64,000 bases of DNA from Dokdonia sp. 4H-3-7-5 (GTDB lineage: Bacteria; Bacteroidota; Bacteroidia; Flavobacteriales; Flavobacteriaceae). The position numbers were made by a program, and so were the translations under genes. Under the pieces are notes generated by a model. The model saw only the letters and a program-made list of their open reading frames with translations, was not told where the DNA came from and made no database searches. Shown one piece after another: positions 18,175 through 26,977 of this stretch; position 1 is the first letter of the stretch; each line of letters begins with the position of its first letter. Location of the stretch: positions 1,240,001 through 1,304,000 of the forward strand of contig NC_015496.1 in NCBI RefSeq assembly GCF_000212355.1. Direction: 5' to 3'.

Positions 18175-19809
18175 TTAACCTAAAGGCAATGTGAATGTAA
18201 CGAGAGTTCCTTTACCATCTTCACTTTCTATAAGTATATCTCCCCTATGAGCCTTGAGATACTCATTACTTAAAACTAGTCCTAAACCTGAACCTTTCTC
18301 GTTTCTAGTGCCCACCCGACTTGTGATTTCAGTTAAGTCAAAGAGTCGTTGCTTGTCATGTTCTGGAATCCCTATTCCGTTATCTTCAATACTAAAGACA
18401 AACTTATTATCTAGCCTTGTAAGCTCAATCACTATGATATCATTATCGTGTGAAAACTTAATTGCATTAGACAGTACATTTCTAATTATGGTCGCCACCA
18501 TATTTTTATCTCCTACTACTTCACCTTTAAAGCTTGACTCTAGACGTATATTGAGCCCTTTATTTTGAAGAGCGTGGTTTTGTATTTTAATTTGATCTTT
18601 TGTAATAGACATGATATCTAATGCAACAGGAGTAAATTCAACTTGATCTGTTTGAAGTTTTGACCATTTTAGAAGGTTGTCAAGTAATGAAATACTATTT
18701 CGGCTAGAGTCTTCAAGAGAGTTTATTATAGTGGTGTTTTGATTGTTATTTGCGTGTTCTACTTTTAACACATCTAAAAAGTTTATTACGGATGATAGAG
18801 GACCTCTAAGATCGTTTGCTAAAATTGAAAAAAACTTATTTTTAGTAGCTACTAACTCTGACAATCGGACCTTTTGTGAGGCAATAATTTTATTCTTACG
18901 CTCATACAAATAATACTGACTTATCAAAAAGAACATAAATCCTAATATGGCGAGATACCACAAACATGATGTAACGCCTAGCGCTAAGAAACCTTCATGA
19001 GACTTCTTATAGGCGGTGCTCAATATAAATTCTTTATTGTAAAAAGGGACTACACTAGAGATATAGGTTTCTTCTTTGACATCAAAGTTTTTAAAAAACT
19101 CTGGATCCTCATTTACAGAATATATTTTTTGTCCATTATGGGCTCTACTACGATCAAAGTAATTACCGTTACTACTTTTAAACTTAAAGACAAAATCATC
19201 TTTATTAGTATGAACATATGCTTTATCTAAAATAGGGGCAAACTCTGCAATACTAGTTATATAACCCATAGAATTACCAAGGCTGTCCAAAACACCAAAA
19301 CCTAATGGAAGTCCTACTCTACCTTCTAATAAATTTGTGGGGTCTGAGGCATAGAAATTACTCTTACGCATTAAAGAGTCCATTCTCAATGTACCCTCCT
19401 TTCCTATAAATTTCGCTATTGATTTTCCTACCAAATTTGCATTAGGTACAGGCTGCATGGTAAAGTCAAAAATAAAAATATGGCTCGTATCAATATATGA
19501 GACACTAAAGGGACGTTCCATGATAAGTCCACCTAGCTGCCGTTCTATGAAGGAAGATATATCGTTCTCTGTAAAGCTCCCATTAGATATTTCAATATAA
19601 CTTTTTACTCCAGAAATTAGAGTCGCATAATTGTTAAGAGCTTCTTGAAATTCCTTTGCAGCTTCTCTATTTGCTCTTTCTAAGTTAAGTGTACGAGCAG
19701 CTTCCTCTTGTTGTATTATGCGAGATGTACCCCAATAAACAGCAATTGCCGTTATGAGTGCAAGGAATGCAAAAACGAGATAGTATCTCTTTGGAAATTT
19801 TACTAACAT
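18175..19809 (-). CDS. Membrane sensor histidine kinase lacking the phospho-accepting His
   Basis: A 544-residue protein. TM1 lies near residues 8-27, a periplasmic Cache/CHASE-like sensor spans about 30-275, and TM2 near 280-302 (ALGVTSCLWYLAILGFMFFL). The kinase core follows. The dimerisation motif reads FSILANDLRGPLSS, so Asn332 (codon 18814-18816) stands where sensor kinases of this type have His. The ATP-binding domain looks intact: NVLSNAIKFSH, DNGIGIP and GSGLGLVLSNEYL. It may be a degenerate kinase acting through a heterodimer, or an unusual acceptor. It sits between rnc and the IPExxxVDY gene, interrupting an otherwise conserved gene line. No receiver gene is adjacent. Confidence 0.88.
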   Translation of the reverse strand: MLVKFPKRYYLVFAFLALITAIAVYWGTSRIIQQEEAARTLNLERANREAAKEFQEALNNYATLISGVKSYIEISNGSFTENDISSFIERQLGGLIMERPFSVSYIDTSHIFIFDFTMQPVPNANLVGKSIAKFIGKEGTLRMDSLMRKSNFYASDPTNLLEGRVGLPLGFGVLDSLGNSMGYITSIAEFAPILDKAYVHTNKDDFVFKFKSSNGNYFDRSRAHNGQKIYSVNEDPEFFKNFDVKEETYISSVVPFYNKEFILSTAYKKSHEGFLALGVTSCLWYLAILGFMFFLISQYYLYERKNKIIASQKVRLSELVATKNKFFSILANDLRGPLSSVINFLDVLKVEHANNNQNTTIINSLEDSSRNSISLLDNLLKWSKLQTDQVEFTPVALDIMSITKDQIKIQNHALQNKGLNIRLESSFKGEVVGDKNMVATIIRNVLSNAIKFSHDNDIIVIELTRLDNKFVFSIEDNGIGIPEHDKQRLFDLTEITSRVGTRNEKGSGLGLVLSNEYLKAHRGDILIESEDGKGTLVTFTLPLG

Positions 19810-19902
19810 AAGGGGTGGAGCCCTAAGACTCTAATCTTTAATCTTCTAGGGGAAAAAGATGATTAAAAAGCTAATGTAGTAAAATCAATTAATAAACTTA
19901 CG

Positions 19903-20640
19903 TTATTGAGTTTCAATTTCTCGTTGAAAAGCATAAAAAGTGCGTTTTGAAGCTATTTCTTCTGCCTTTTTCTTACTTGTAGCACGAGCTTTTGCAACAA
20001 CCTTACCATCTATAAAAAGTTTTACCCCAAAATGCTTTACAGTGTCTTGACCAGTATCTTCAAAAGTTTCAAATTTAAAGGTGCGCTTTTCTTTTTGGCA
20101 CCATTCTATCAATACACTCTTGTAACTAATGATACGGCCCTCAAGCTTCTCTATATCTACATAGGGCTCTATAACACGCTTAGCTATAAACTTCTCGCAA
20201 TATTTATAACCTCGATCAAGGTAAATGGCACCAACTAAAGCTTCAAAAAGATTACCATGAATATTAACCCCAAAATTATCTAGGGGAATACTTGCTCTCA
20301 CATATCTCACAAGATTGAGATCTCTGCCTAGCTCATTGAGATGCTTACGACTCACCACCTTAGATCTCATTTTAGTTAAATATCCTTCATTACCACCTTG
20401 TACGGCATTAAAGAGATGTGCTGCAATAACAGACCCGAGCATTGCGTCTCCTAAAAACTCTAATCGCTCATAATTAAGAGGATTACCATCTGCTTTTTTA
20501 AGACCTAGAGAACGATGGGTAAAAGCTTTCTCATAGTACTTTATCTCTTTCGGTTTAAAGCCTATAATAGCATGCATTCGCATAAAAAAACTCCCGTCCT
20601 TTTCAGCACGAGAGTTAAATATTTTTTTAAATGCGCTCAT
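19903..20640 (-). CDS. rnc: Ribonuclease III
   Basis: A dsRNA-specific endonuclease that processes rRNA precursors and structured mRNAs. Of 245 residues, the nuclease domain carries the signature ERLEFLGDAMLG (Glu61, Asp65) and the second acidic block NLFEALVGAIYLD. A C-terminal dsRNA-binding domain ends in ATSKKKAEEIASKRTF. It starts 8 nt after fabF ends, giving the acpP-fabF-rnc operon typical of many bacteria. Confidence 0.96.
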   Translation of the reverse strand: MSAFKKIFNSRAEKDGSFFMRMHAIIGFKPKEIKYYEKAFTHRSLGLKKADGNPLNYERLEFLGDAMLGSVIAAHLFNAVQGGNEGYLTKMRSKVVSRKHLNELGRDLNLVRYVRASIPLDNFGVNIHGNLFEALVGAIYLDRGYKYCEKFIAKRVIEPYVDIEKLEGRIISYKSVLIEWCQKEKRTFKFETFEDTGQDTVKHFGVKLFIDGKVVAKARATSKKKAEEIASKRTFYAFQREIETQ

Positions 20641-20648
20641 CTATTAAT

Positions 20649-21902
20649 TTAAGCGTCAATTTTTTTAAATAATACGCAAGCATTGTGACCTCCAAAACCA
20701 AAGGTGTTACTCATCGCTACGTTTACTTCTCTCTTTTGCGCTTTATTAAGCGTTAAGTTAAAAGAGGGATTTATATTCTCATCTACTGTAGTATGATTGA
20801 TTGTAGGAGGGACAAGGCTATGTTGCATCGCAAGGATGGCAGCAATAGACTCTACAGCTCCTGCAGCACCTAGAAGGTGTCCAGTCATAGACTTAGTAGA
20901 ATTAATATTTATTTCTTTTGCATGGTCACCAAAAACTTTTTTGATAGCCTTTAGCTCTGCTACATCCCCTAGAGGAGTAGATGTTCCGTGCGTGTTGATG
21001 TGATCTACATCTTCAGGGTTAAGTCCCGCGTCACGTAAACAATTAAGCATTACACGCTCTACACCTATACCATCTGGATGAGGTGCTGTCATGTGATAAG
21101 CATCACTAGACATACCGCCACCTAGAACCTCGGCATAAATTTTGGCGCCACGCGCCTTAGCATGTTCATACTCTTCTAAGATTAATGCACCACTACCTTC
21201 TCCTAATACAAAACCATCTCTAGTTGCGTCAAAGGGTCTTGAAGCCGTTTCAAAATCGTCATTTCTAGTTGACAACGCATGCATTGCATTAAAACCACCC
21301 ATACCAGCTTGCGTTACCGCAGCCTCAGATCCTCCCGTAACAATAATATCACATTGCCCTAAACGTAAATAGTTAAAGGCATCTATCATTGCATTTGCAG
21401 AAGAAGCACAAGCAGAAACCGTCGTATAGTTAGGTCCCATAAAGCCATGCTTGATAGAGATATTACCAGGGGCAATATCTGCAATCATCTTAGGTATAAA
21501 GAAAGGATTAAATCTAGGAGTGCCATCTCCAGCACCAAAGTTAAGGACTTCATTCTGGAATGTTTCCAAACCACCTATACCGGCTCCCCATATAACCCCA
21601 ACCCTAAATTTATCAACAGAGTCAAGATCAATGCCCGCATCACTGATAGCTTCATCTGAAGCTACCAGTGCATACTGAGCAAATCTATCGAGCTTTCGAG
21701 CTTCTTTCCTATCAAAGAAGTCGAGAGCGTCAAAGTTTTTAAGTTCACAAGCAAACTTCGTTTTAAACTTTTCTGCATCAAAATAGGTGATGGGCGCGCA
21801 CCCGCTTTTCCCTGTAGAAAGTCCTTCCCAGTATTCCTGAATATTATTTCCTATCGGGGTAAGTGCACCAAGTCCGGTAACTACTACTCGCTTTAACTCC
21901 AT
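20649..21902 (-). CDS. fabF: Beta-ketoacyl-ACP synthase II
   Basis: Condenses malonyl-ACP with acyl-ACP in fatty acid elongation. Its 417 residues carry the catalytic Cys in TVSACASSANAM (about residue 166) and the two His motifs HINTHGTSTPLGD and KSMTGHLLGAAGA. It begins MELKRVVVTGLGALTPIG, the standard N terminus. It lies 10 nt downstream of acpP and 8 nt upstream of rnc. Confidence 0.97.
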   Translation of the reverse strand: MELKRVVVTGLGALTPIGNNIQEYWEGLSTGKSGCAPITYFDAEKFKTKFACELKNFDALDFFDRKEARKLDRFAQYALVASDEAISDAGIDLDSVDKFRVGVIWGAGIGGLETFQNEVLNFGAGDGTPRFNPFFIPKMIADIAPGNISIKHGFMGPNYTTVSACASSANAMIDAFNYLRLGQCDIIVTGGSEAAVTQAGMGGFNAMHALSTRNDDFETASRPFDATRDGFVLGEGSGALILEEYEHAKARGAKIYAEVLGGGMSSDAYHMTAPHPDGIGVERVMLNCLRDAGLNPEDVDHINTHGTSTPLGDVAELKAIKKVFGDHAKEININSTKSMTGHLLGAAGAVESIAAILAMQHSLVPPTINHTTVDENINPSFNLTLNKAQKREVNVAMSNTFGFGGHNACVLFKKIDA

Positions 21903-21912
21903 AAATAAAGAC

Positions 21913-22146
21913 TTATTTTGCCTCTTCTATATAAGATACTGCTTGACCTACTGTCGCAATATTTTCTGCTTGATCGTCTGGAATTTGGATATCAAATTCT
22001 TTTTCAAACTCCATAATGAGTTCCACTGTGTCTAGTGAATCAGCGCCTAGGTCGTTTGTGAAGCTCGCTTCCGTTACAACTTCGTTTTCGTCTACTCCTA
22101 ATTTGTCTACGATAATCGCTTTTACTCTTGATGCAATGTCTGACAT
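21913..22146 (-). CDS. acpP: Acyl carrier protein
   Basis: A 77-residue acidic carrier of fatty acyl chains. Phosphopantetheine attaches at Ser37 in [14 protein letters not shown]. It is the first gene of the acpP-fabF-rnc operon, read from a well-matched Bacteroidota promoter about 30-60 nt upstream. Confidence 0.97.
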   Translation of the reverse strand: MSDIASRVKAIIVDKLGVDENEVVTEASFTNDLGADSLDTVELIMEFEKEFDIQIPDDQAENIATVGQAVSYIEEAK

Positions 22147-22177
22147 AATTTTCTAATTTAAATTTTTATTTAAGTCG

Positions 22178-22211
22178 CAAAAATAACAAACTTTACCGTT
22201 AAACAAGTTTG
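22178..22211 (-). promoter_or_regulatory. Promoter of acpP with overlapping inverted repeat
   Basis: On the minus strand, TTG (22206-22204), an 18-nt spacer, and TATTTTTG (22185-22178), matching the TTG/TAnnTTTG pattern. The inverted repeat CAAACTT/AAGTTTG (22187-22193 and 22205-22211) overlaps the promoter and could be an operator. Confidence 0.6.
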
Positions 22212-22323
22212 CAACTCAAAAATGTGAAGGTAATTTACGGAAATATAAAATAAGTTCCTTTCCATAACCTTCAAATAGTTACTAATATTTCTTTATTTCG
22301 CACCCACAACAGCAACAAGAAAA

Positions 22324-22917
22324 ATGAAACGAATTGTGATTTTTGCCTCGGGTAACGGTACAAATGCCCAGCGTATTATAGAGTTTTTCCAGGATCGTAC
22401 GGATGCACAAGTCGTGCAAGTTCTTAGTAACAATCCGCGTGCCAAAGTACTTCAAAGAGCCTCAGCCCTTGATGTTGCTGCGTTTAGTTTTAACAGAAAA
22501 GCGTTCTATAAAGGTGATGATGTACTCCATCTTCTTAAGGCTACACAACCAGATGTCATCATTTTGGCAGGTTTTTTATGGCTATTTCCAGAAAAAATAA
22601 TTTCGGCGTTTCCAGATAAGGTCATAAATATACACCCAGCATTGCTCCCAGATTTTGGAGGAAAAGGCATGTACGGCATGAATGTGCATAAGGCTGTTTA
22701 CGCTTTCGCGAAAGCGCAACACGATAAAAATCCTTCTCAAAAGATATATACAGGCATCACCATTCATAAAGTAACGCCAGAATATGACAAAGGAGATTTC
22801 TTATTTCAAGCCAAAGTTGAAGTAAGCCAAGAAGACACCCCAGAAGCAATTGCCGAAAAAATACACCAACTAGAATACACTCATTTTCCAGAGGTGATTG
22901 CTGAGTTTTTATCATAA
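22324..22917 (+). CDS. purN: Phosphoribosylglycinamide formyltransferase
   Basis: Transfers a formyl group from 10-formyl-THF to GAR in purine synthesis. Of 197 residues, the N terminus is IVIFASGNGTNAQRII (phosphate-binding loop). The catalytic block INIHPALLPDFGGKGMYG carries the conserved Asn and His, and the ending HKVTPEYDKGDFLFQ includes the catalytic Asp region. Between VHKAV and TGITIHKV there is a loop of about 20 residues that includes AFAKA (127-131), encoded by a perfect palindrome copy. This loop looks longer than in E. coli PurN. The gene is divergent from acpP. Confidence 0.95.
   Translation: MKRIVIFASGNGTNAQRIIEFFQDRTDAQVVQVLSNNPRAKVLQRASALDVAAFSFNRKAFYKGDDVLHLLKATQPDVIILAGFLWLFPEKIISAFPDKVINIHPALLPDFGGKGMYGMNVHKAVYAFAKAQHDKNPSQKIYTGITIHKVTPEYDKGDFLFQAKVEVSQEDTPEAIAEKIHQLEYTHFPEVIAEFLS
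22701..22716. repeat. Dispersed palindrome, perfect 16-bp copy
   Basis: CGCTTTCGCGAAAGCG, read as AFAKA within an extended surface loop of PurN. Confidence 0.95.
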
Positions 22918-22921
22918 TAGG

Positions 22922-23140
22922 ATGAGAAAGCTGTTTTTCTTAGGACAAATTATAGTAATACATCTGTGGTTTATATTTTCTACGTATACTCTATTTACTG
23001 AAGAAAAACAAACATATCTAGGGGTTGAAGAAAACAAAGGTTTCAGTACTAATGAATATGTTTTCTATGTGTCACTATTAATATTAGTATTTTACTACTT
23101 ATTCATTTTCCTAAGGAAATATCGAAGCACTAAGAATTAA
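22922..23140 (+). CDS. Small membrane protein, two hydrophobic helices
   Basis: 72 residues from the ATG at 22922 (MRKLFFLGQI). The frame is open back to 22898 inside purN, but the later start avoids the overlap. Helices lie at about 5-22 and 43-63, with a charged C-terminal tail (RKYRSTKN). It is not recognised. It sits 4 nt after purN and 5 nt before the RNase H gene, so it is probably translated in the same operon. Confidence 0.6.
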   Translation: MRKLFFLGQIIVIHLWFIFSTYTLFTEEKQTYLGVEENKGFSTNEYVFYVSLLILVFYYLFIFLRKYRSTKN

Positions 23141-23145
23141 AACAA

Positions 23146-23781
23146 ATGGCAAAAACAAAAAAATTCTATGTAGTCTGGGAAGGTAAAAAACCTGGTATCT
23201 ATGATTCTTGGAAGGAATGCAAGAAGATGATAGATGGTTATGCCGGTGCAAAGTACAAGAGTTTTGAAACCTTTGCCAAAGCAAAAAACGCATATAACGG
23301 AGACTATAACGACTTTAAAGGCTCCTCAAAAAAGAAAAAAGTACTCTCCGCCGAAGAAAAAGCCAAATATGGCTTCCCCAACCTCTACTCTATTGCTGTA
23401 GATGCCGCAAGTTCTGGTAATCCAGGCATCATGGAATATCGCGGGGTAGATACTCAAACGGTAAAACAACTCTTCCACCAAGGGCCTTTTAAGCAAGGAA
23501 CTAACAATATAGGAGAGTTTCTCGCACTCGTGCACGGTCTAGCTTATTTAAAAAAAATAGGTAGTGACCGTCTTATTTATAGTGACTCTCGAATAGCAAT
23601 AGGCTGGGTAAAAAAGAAACATTGCAAGACCAACCTCAAGCAAAGCCCAAAAAATAAAGATGTATTTGAACTGATAGCGCGCGCAGAGCAGTGGCTTAAA
23701 AAAAATACCTACATCACTACGATTGTGAAGTGGGAAACCAAAGCCTGGGGCGAAATCCCAGCAGATTTTGGGAGGAAATAA
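23146..23781 (+). CDS. Viroplasmin-domain ribonuclease H
   Basis: Cleaves RNA in RNA-DNA hybrids. Its 211 residues comprise an N-terminal viroplasmin/caulimovirus-type domain that binds hybrids (KFYVVWEGKKPGIYDSW, residues 6-50), a linker, and an RNase HI fold. The acidic active-site residues are visible in IAVDAASSGNP (Asp), NNIGEFLAL (Glu), IYSDSRIAI (Asp) and the C-terminal EIPADF (Asp). This architecture matches eukaryotic-type RNase H1 proteins common in Bacteroidota. It lies 5 nt after the small membrane gene. Confidence 0.9.
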   Translation: MAKTKKFYVVWEGKKPGIYDSWKECKKMIDGYAGAKYKSFETFAKAKNAYNGDYNDFKGSSKKKKVLSAEEKAKYGFPNLYSIAVDAASSGNPGIMEYRGVDTQTVKQLFHQGPFKQGTNNIGEFLALVHGLAYLKKIGSDRLIYSDSRIAIGWVKKKHCKTNLKQSPKNKDVFELIARAEQWLKKNTYITTIVKWETKAWGEIPADFGRK

Positions 23782-23914
23782 GTGTCAGTCTAAAAACGGA
23801 AAAAAAGAGAATTTACACAATAGCAATTTCGGCTTTCCTTACAATGCTAGTCATCAAAAACTGGGATGCTATAAAAAGTTTTATTGCTAATTTATTTACG
23901 TAGTTGAAATTACA

Positions 23915-23930
23915 TTTTTTCGCGAAAGCG
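23915..23930. repeat. Dispersed palindrome, half copy (intergenic)
   Basis: TTTTTTCGCGAAAGCG: the right arm is intact and the left arm partly eroded. It lies upstream of the PfkB gene. Confidence 0.6.
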
Positions 23931-23947
23931 GTCTCCTTAAAGTTGAG

Positions 23948-23975
23948 TTGTCAAACATTCAAAACCGTATATTTG
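23948..23975 (+). promoter_or_regulatory. Promoter of the PfkB-family kinase gene
   Basis: TTG (23948-23950), a 17-nt spacer, and TATATTTG (23968-23975), a full match to TAnnTTTG. The ATG lies 14 nt further on. Confidence 0.6.
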
Positions 23976-23989
23976 CACAAAAATTATAG

Positions 23990-24922
23990 ATGAGTAAATT
24001 GGTTATTGTTGGTTCTTGTGCATTTGATGCAATAGAGACACCTTTTGGAAAAACAGATAAAATTATTGGAGGAGCTTCTCCTTATATAGGACTTGCTGCG
24101 GCACAGTTTGATAATGTTGATCCAGCCATTGTTGCCGTTGTAGGTGACGACTTCCCTCAAGAGTATCTTGATTTTCTTGCAGAAAGAGGAATTAATACAG
24201 ACGGAATAGAAATAGTAAAAGGTGGTAAAACATTTTTCTGGAGTGGTAAGTATCACAATGATATGAACTCTAGAGATACACTTGCTACAGAACTTAATGT
24301 ACTAGCAGATTTTTCTCCTAAGGTTCCTGCTTCACATAAGGAAGCACCTATTGTAATGCTAGGTAACTTACAACCGCAAGTACAACTTAGTGTCATAGAG
24401 CAAATGGATGTAAAACCTAGGCTTGTAATACTAGACACAATGAATTTCTGGATGGACATCGCGCTAGATGAGCTTAAGACTACGCTCAAAAAAGTAGATG
24501 TTATCACTATAAATGATGAGGAAGCACGCCAGTTAAGTGGTGAGTATTCACTTGTAACTGCTGCTAAGAAAATCCACGAGATGGGACCTAAGTATGTAGT
24601 GATAAAGAAAGGAGAACACGGAGCTCTTATTTTTGAAGGAGATAATATGTTTTTTGCCCCTGCATTACCACTTGCAGATGTTTTTGACCCTACGGGAGCT
24701 GGAGACACCTTCGCTGGAGGATTTGCTGGCTATATAGCTCAAGCAGGAGACACTTCATTTGAAACGATGAAAACGGCTCTTATTTATGGCTCTTGCCTTG
24801 CCTCCTTTACGGTAGAAAAATTTGGAACAGAGCGTTTACAATCTGTGACGCCAGAAGAAATAAAAGAGAGACTGCATCAGTTTAAAAACCTTGTGCAATT
24901 TGACATAAACATAAACAACTAA
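23990..24922 (+). CDS. PfkB-family sugar/nucleoside kinase
   Basis: A 310-residue ribokinase-fold kinase. The N-terminal substrate-binding segment contains IIGGASPYIGLAAAQF (GG motif). The second PfkB signature, DPTGAGDTFAGGFAGYIA, holds the anion hole and catalytic base Asp239. The substrate is not fixed by these motifs; ribose, adenosine and other nucleosides are all possible. It directly precedes a long amidophosphoribosyltransferase gene, which hints at a ribose-phosphate or purine role, but that is inference. Confidence 0.88.
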   Translation: MSKLVIVGSCAFDAIETPFGKTDKIIGGASPYIGLAAAQFDNVDPAIVAVVGDDFPQEYLDFLAERGINTDGIEIVKGGKTFFWSGKYHNDMNSRDTLATELNVLADFSPKVPASHKEAPIVMLGNLQPQVQLSVIEQMDVKPRLVILDTMNFWMDIALDELKTTLKKVDVITINDEEARQLSGEYSLVTAAKKIHEMGPKYVVIKKGEHGALIFEGDNMFFAPALPLADVFDPTGAGDTFAGGFAGYIAQAGDTSFETMKTALIYGSCLASFTVEKFGTERLQSVTPEEIKERLHQFKNLVQFDININN

Positions 24923-24927
24923 ACCCT

Positions 24928-24957
24928 GCGCTCCATTTTTGGAGCGCTTTTGTTTTT
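24928..24957 (+). terminator. Intrinsic terminator directly before the purF-like start
   Basis: Stem GCGCTCC/GGAGCGC with loop ATTTTT, followed by TTTTGTTTTT. The ATG of the next gene is 8 nt after the T-run. Confidence 0.8.
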
Positions 24958-24964
24958 ACAAGCT

Positions 24965-26863
24965 ATGAGTGACGCTATCAAGCATGAATGTGGTATTGCA
25001 GTTATAAGACTAAAAAAACCACTTGAATTTTACAAAGAGAAATATGGTACTGCTTTTTACGGGGTAAATAAGATGTACTTAATGATGGAAAAGCAGCACA
25101 ATCGTGGTCAGGATGGTGCAGGTTTTGCTAGTATAAAACTAGATGTCGCTCCAGGGCAACGATACATATCTAGACAGCGATCTACAGCACAACAACCTAT
25201 ACAAGATATTTTTGCAGAAATTAATGGTCGTATAAACGAGCTTATGACTGCAAATCCTAATAAGAAGGATGATGTAGCCTGGCAGAAGAGTAATGTTCCT
25301 TACATAGGAGAGTTGTTACTAGGTCACGTACGTTATGGAACCTTCGGGAAAAATAGTGTAGAGAGTGTACACCCATTTTTACGCCAGAATAACTGGATGC
25401 ACCGTAACCTCATCGTTGCAGGTAACTTTAATATGACTAATGTAAATCAGCTTTTTGATAAGTTGGTTTCTTTAGGGCAGCATCCAAAAGAGCAGGCAGA
25501 CACCATTACAGTAATGGAAAAGATAGGCCATTTTCTGGATGATGAAGTTGGAAAACTTTACAAGAAGTTAAAAAAGGAAGGATTTAATAAACAACAAGCT
25601 TCTCCTCAAATAGCAGAAAGACTTAAAGTAGGTAAAATACTTAGAAGAGCCTCAAAAGATTGGGATGGTGGTTATGCAATGGCTGGACTTTTAGGTCATG
25701 GTGATGCTTTTGTTTTAAGAGATCCTGCGGGAATAAGACCTGCATATTATTTTGAAAACGATGAAGTAGCTGTAGTAGCTAGTGAGCGTCCTGTGATACA
25801 GACAGCGTTTAACGTGCCTTTTGATGAAGTAAAGGAATTAGATCCAGGGGCTGCCGTAATCATTAAAAAGAATGGCACACTTACCATACAGCAAATTATA
25901 GAGCCATTAGAACGTAAGGCATGTTCTTTTGAGCGTATTTACTTCTCTAGAGGTTCTGATGCAGAAATCTATAAGGAGCGCAAGATGCTTGGACGTTTAT
26001 TAATGCCTCGAGTACTTGAAAGCATTAATCACGACACCAAGAACTCTGTGTTCTCCTTTATTCCTAATACCGCCGAGACCTCTTTTTACGGTCTTGTAGA
26101 GGCTGCACAAGACGAACTTAATAAGCAAAAAGGACAAAAGATTCTTGCTGCCAAGGGAAATCTAAATGAAAGCGAACTAACAGAGATTCTCTCACAGCGC
26201 TTACGCACAGAGAAAATCGCTATAAAAGACGCTAAGCTTCGTACGTTTATTACAGAAGATAGTAGTCGTGACGACCTAGTAGCGCACGTTTATGATGTGA
26301 CCTACGGTGTTATTAAGCCAGAAGACAAGCTTGTAATTATAGACGATAGTATTGTACGCGGTACGACTCTTAAAAAGAGTATCATCAAGATGATGGCTCG
26401 TTTAAATCCTGCTAAAATTATTGTTGTTTCCAGCGCTCCTCAAATACGATATCCAGATTGCTACGGTATCGATATGGCGCGACTAGAAGATTTCATTGCT
26501 TTTAGAGCCGTAATTGCTTTACTTAAAGAGAATAATAAGGAGCATCTTATCAAGGATGTCTATGATAAGTGTAAGGCACAAGTAGATCTAGATGACAAGG
26601 AAGTAAAGAACCACGTTAAAGAAATCTATGCTCCTTTTGAGCAAAGAGAAGTGTCTAAAAAAATTGCAGAATTACTTACGGATAGCTCGGTAAAAACAGA
26701 AGTAGATATCATCTATCAAACGGTAGAAAACTTGCATAAAGCGTGTCCTGATAATCTTGGAGATTGGTACTTTACTGGAGACTATCCTACGGCTGGAGGT
26801 AACCGCGTTGTAAACAAAGCATTCATTAATTATGTAGAAGGAAATAAAGAGAGAGCCTACTAA
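24965..26863 (+). CDS. Amidophosphoribosyltransferase (long PurF-like form)
   Basis: A 632-residue class II glutamine amidotransferase fused to a phosphoribosyltransferase. Cys9 in HECGIAV is the likely nucleophile after processing. The glutaminase part includes NRGQDGAG and HVRYGTFG. The PRPP-binding loop is LVIIDDSIVRGTTLKKS. The length exceeds the roughly 470-510 residues of classical PurF; extra segments lie between the domains and at the C terminus (last ~110 residues). The start at 24965 was chosen because the alternative ATG at 24950 falls in the terminator's T-run. It makes phosphoribosylamine for purine synthesis if it acts as PurF. Confidence 0.88.
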   Translation: MSDAIKHECGIAVIRLKKPLEFYKEKYGTAFYGVNKMYLMMEKQHNRGQDGAGFASIKLDVAPGQRYISRQRSTAQQPIQDIFAEINGRINELMTANPNKKDDVAWQKSNVPYIGELLLGHVRYGTFGKNSVESVHPFLRQNNWMHRNLIVAGNFNMTNVNQLFDKLVSLGQHPKEQADTITVMEKIGHFLDDEVGKLYKKLKKEGFNKQQASPQIAERLKVGKILRRASKDWDGGYAMAGLLGHGDAFVLRDPAGIRPAYYFENDEVAVVASERPVIQTAFNVPFDEVKELDPGAAVIIKKNGTLTIQQIIEPLERKACSFERIYFSRGSDAEIYKERKMLGRLLMPRVLESINHDTKNSVFSFIPNTAETSFYGLVEAAQDELNKQKGQKILAAKGNLNESELTEILSQRLRTEKIAIKDAKLRTFITEDSSRDDLVAHVYDVTYGVIKPEDKLVIIDDSIVRGTTLKKSIIKMMARLNPAKIIVVSSAPQIRYPDCYGIDMARLEDFIAFRAVIALLKENNKEHLIKDVYDKCKAQVDLDDKEVKNHVKEIYAPFEQREVSKKIAELLTDSSVKTEVDIIYQTVENLHKACPDNLGDWYFTGDYPTAGGNRVVNKAFINYVEGNKERAY

Positions 26864-26914
26864 AAAATGTGCTTTTCGTCTTAAAGATATCACAATTTGA
26901 ATATTAATTGTGTA

Positions 26915-26946
26915 TTTGGTCTAAAAATAATGCCTTTGGTCTAAAA
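26915..26946. repeat. Pair of 12-bp direct repeats spaced 20 bp
   Basis: TTTGGTCTAAAA at 26915-26926 and 26935-26946. The 20-bp period (two helical turns) is what a dimeric regulator binding direct repeats, such as a LytTR-type factor, would need. They lie upstream of a possible small transcript. Confidence 0.6.
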
Positions 26947-26977
26947 CATACTGCCATTTAGTAAAACCCTCTTATAT

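Noticed and set aside
23790-23901. Short open frame reading IYTIAISAFLTMLVIKNWDA between the RNase H gene and the PfkB gene
   Set aside because: It has a membrane-peptide look, but there is no ATG, GTG or TTG in frame at a sensible distance from a ribosome site. It could be the remnant of a small gene.
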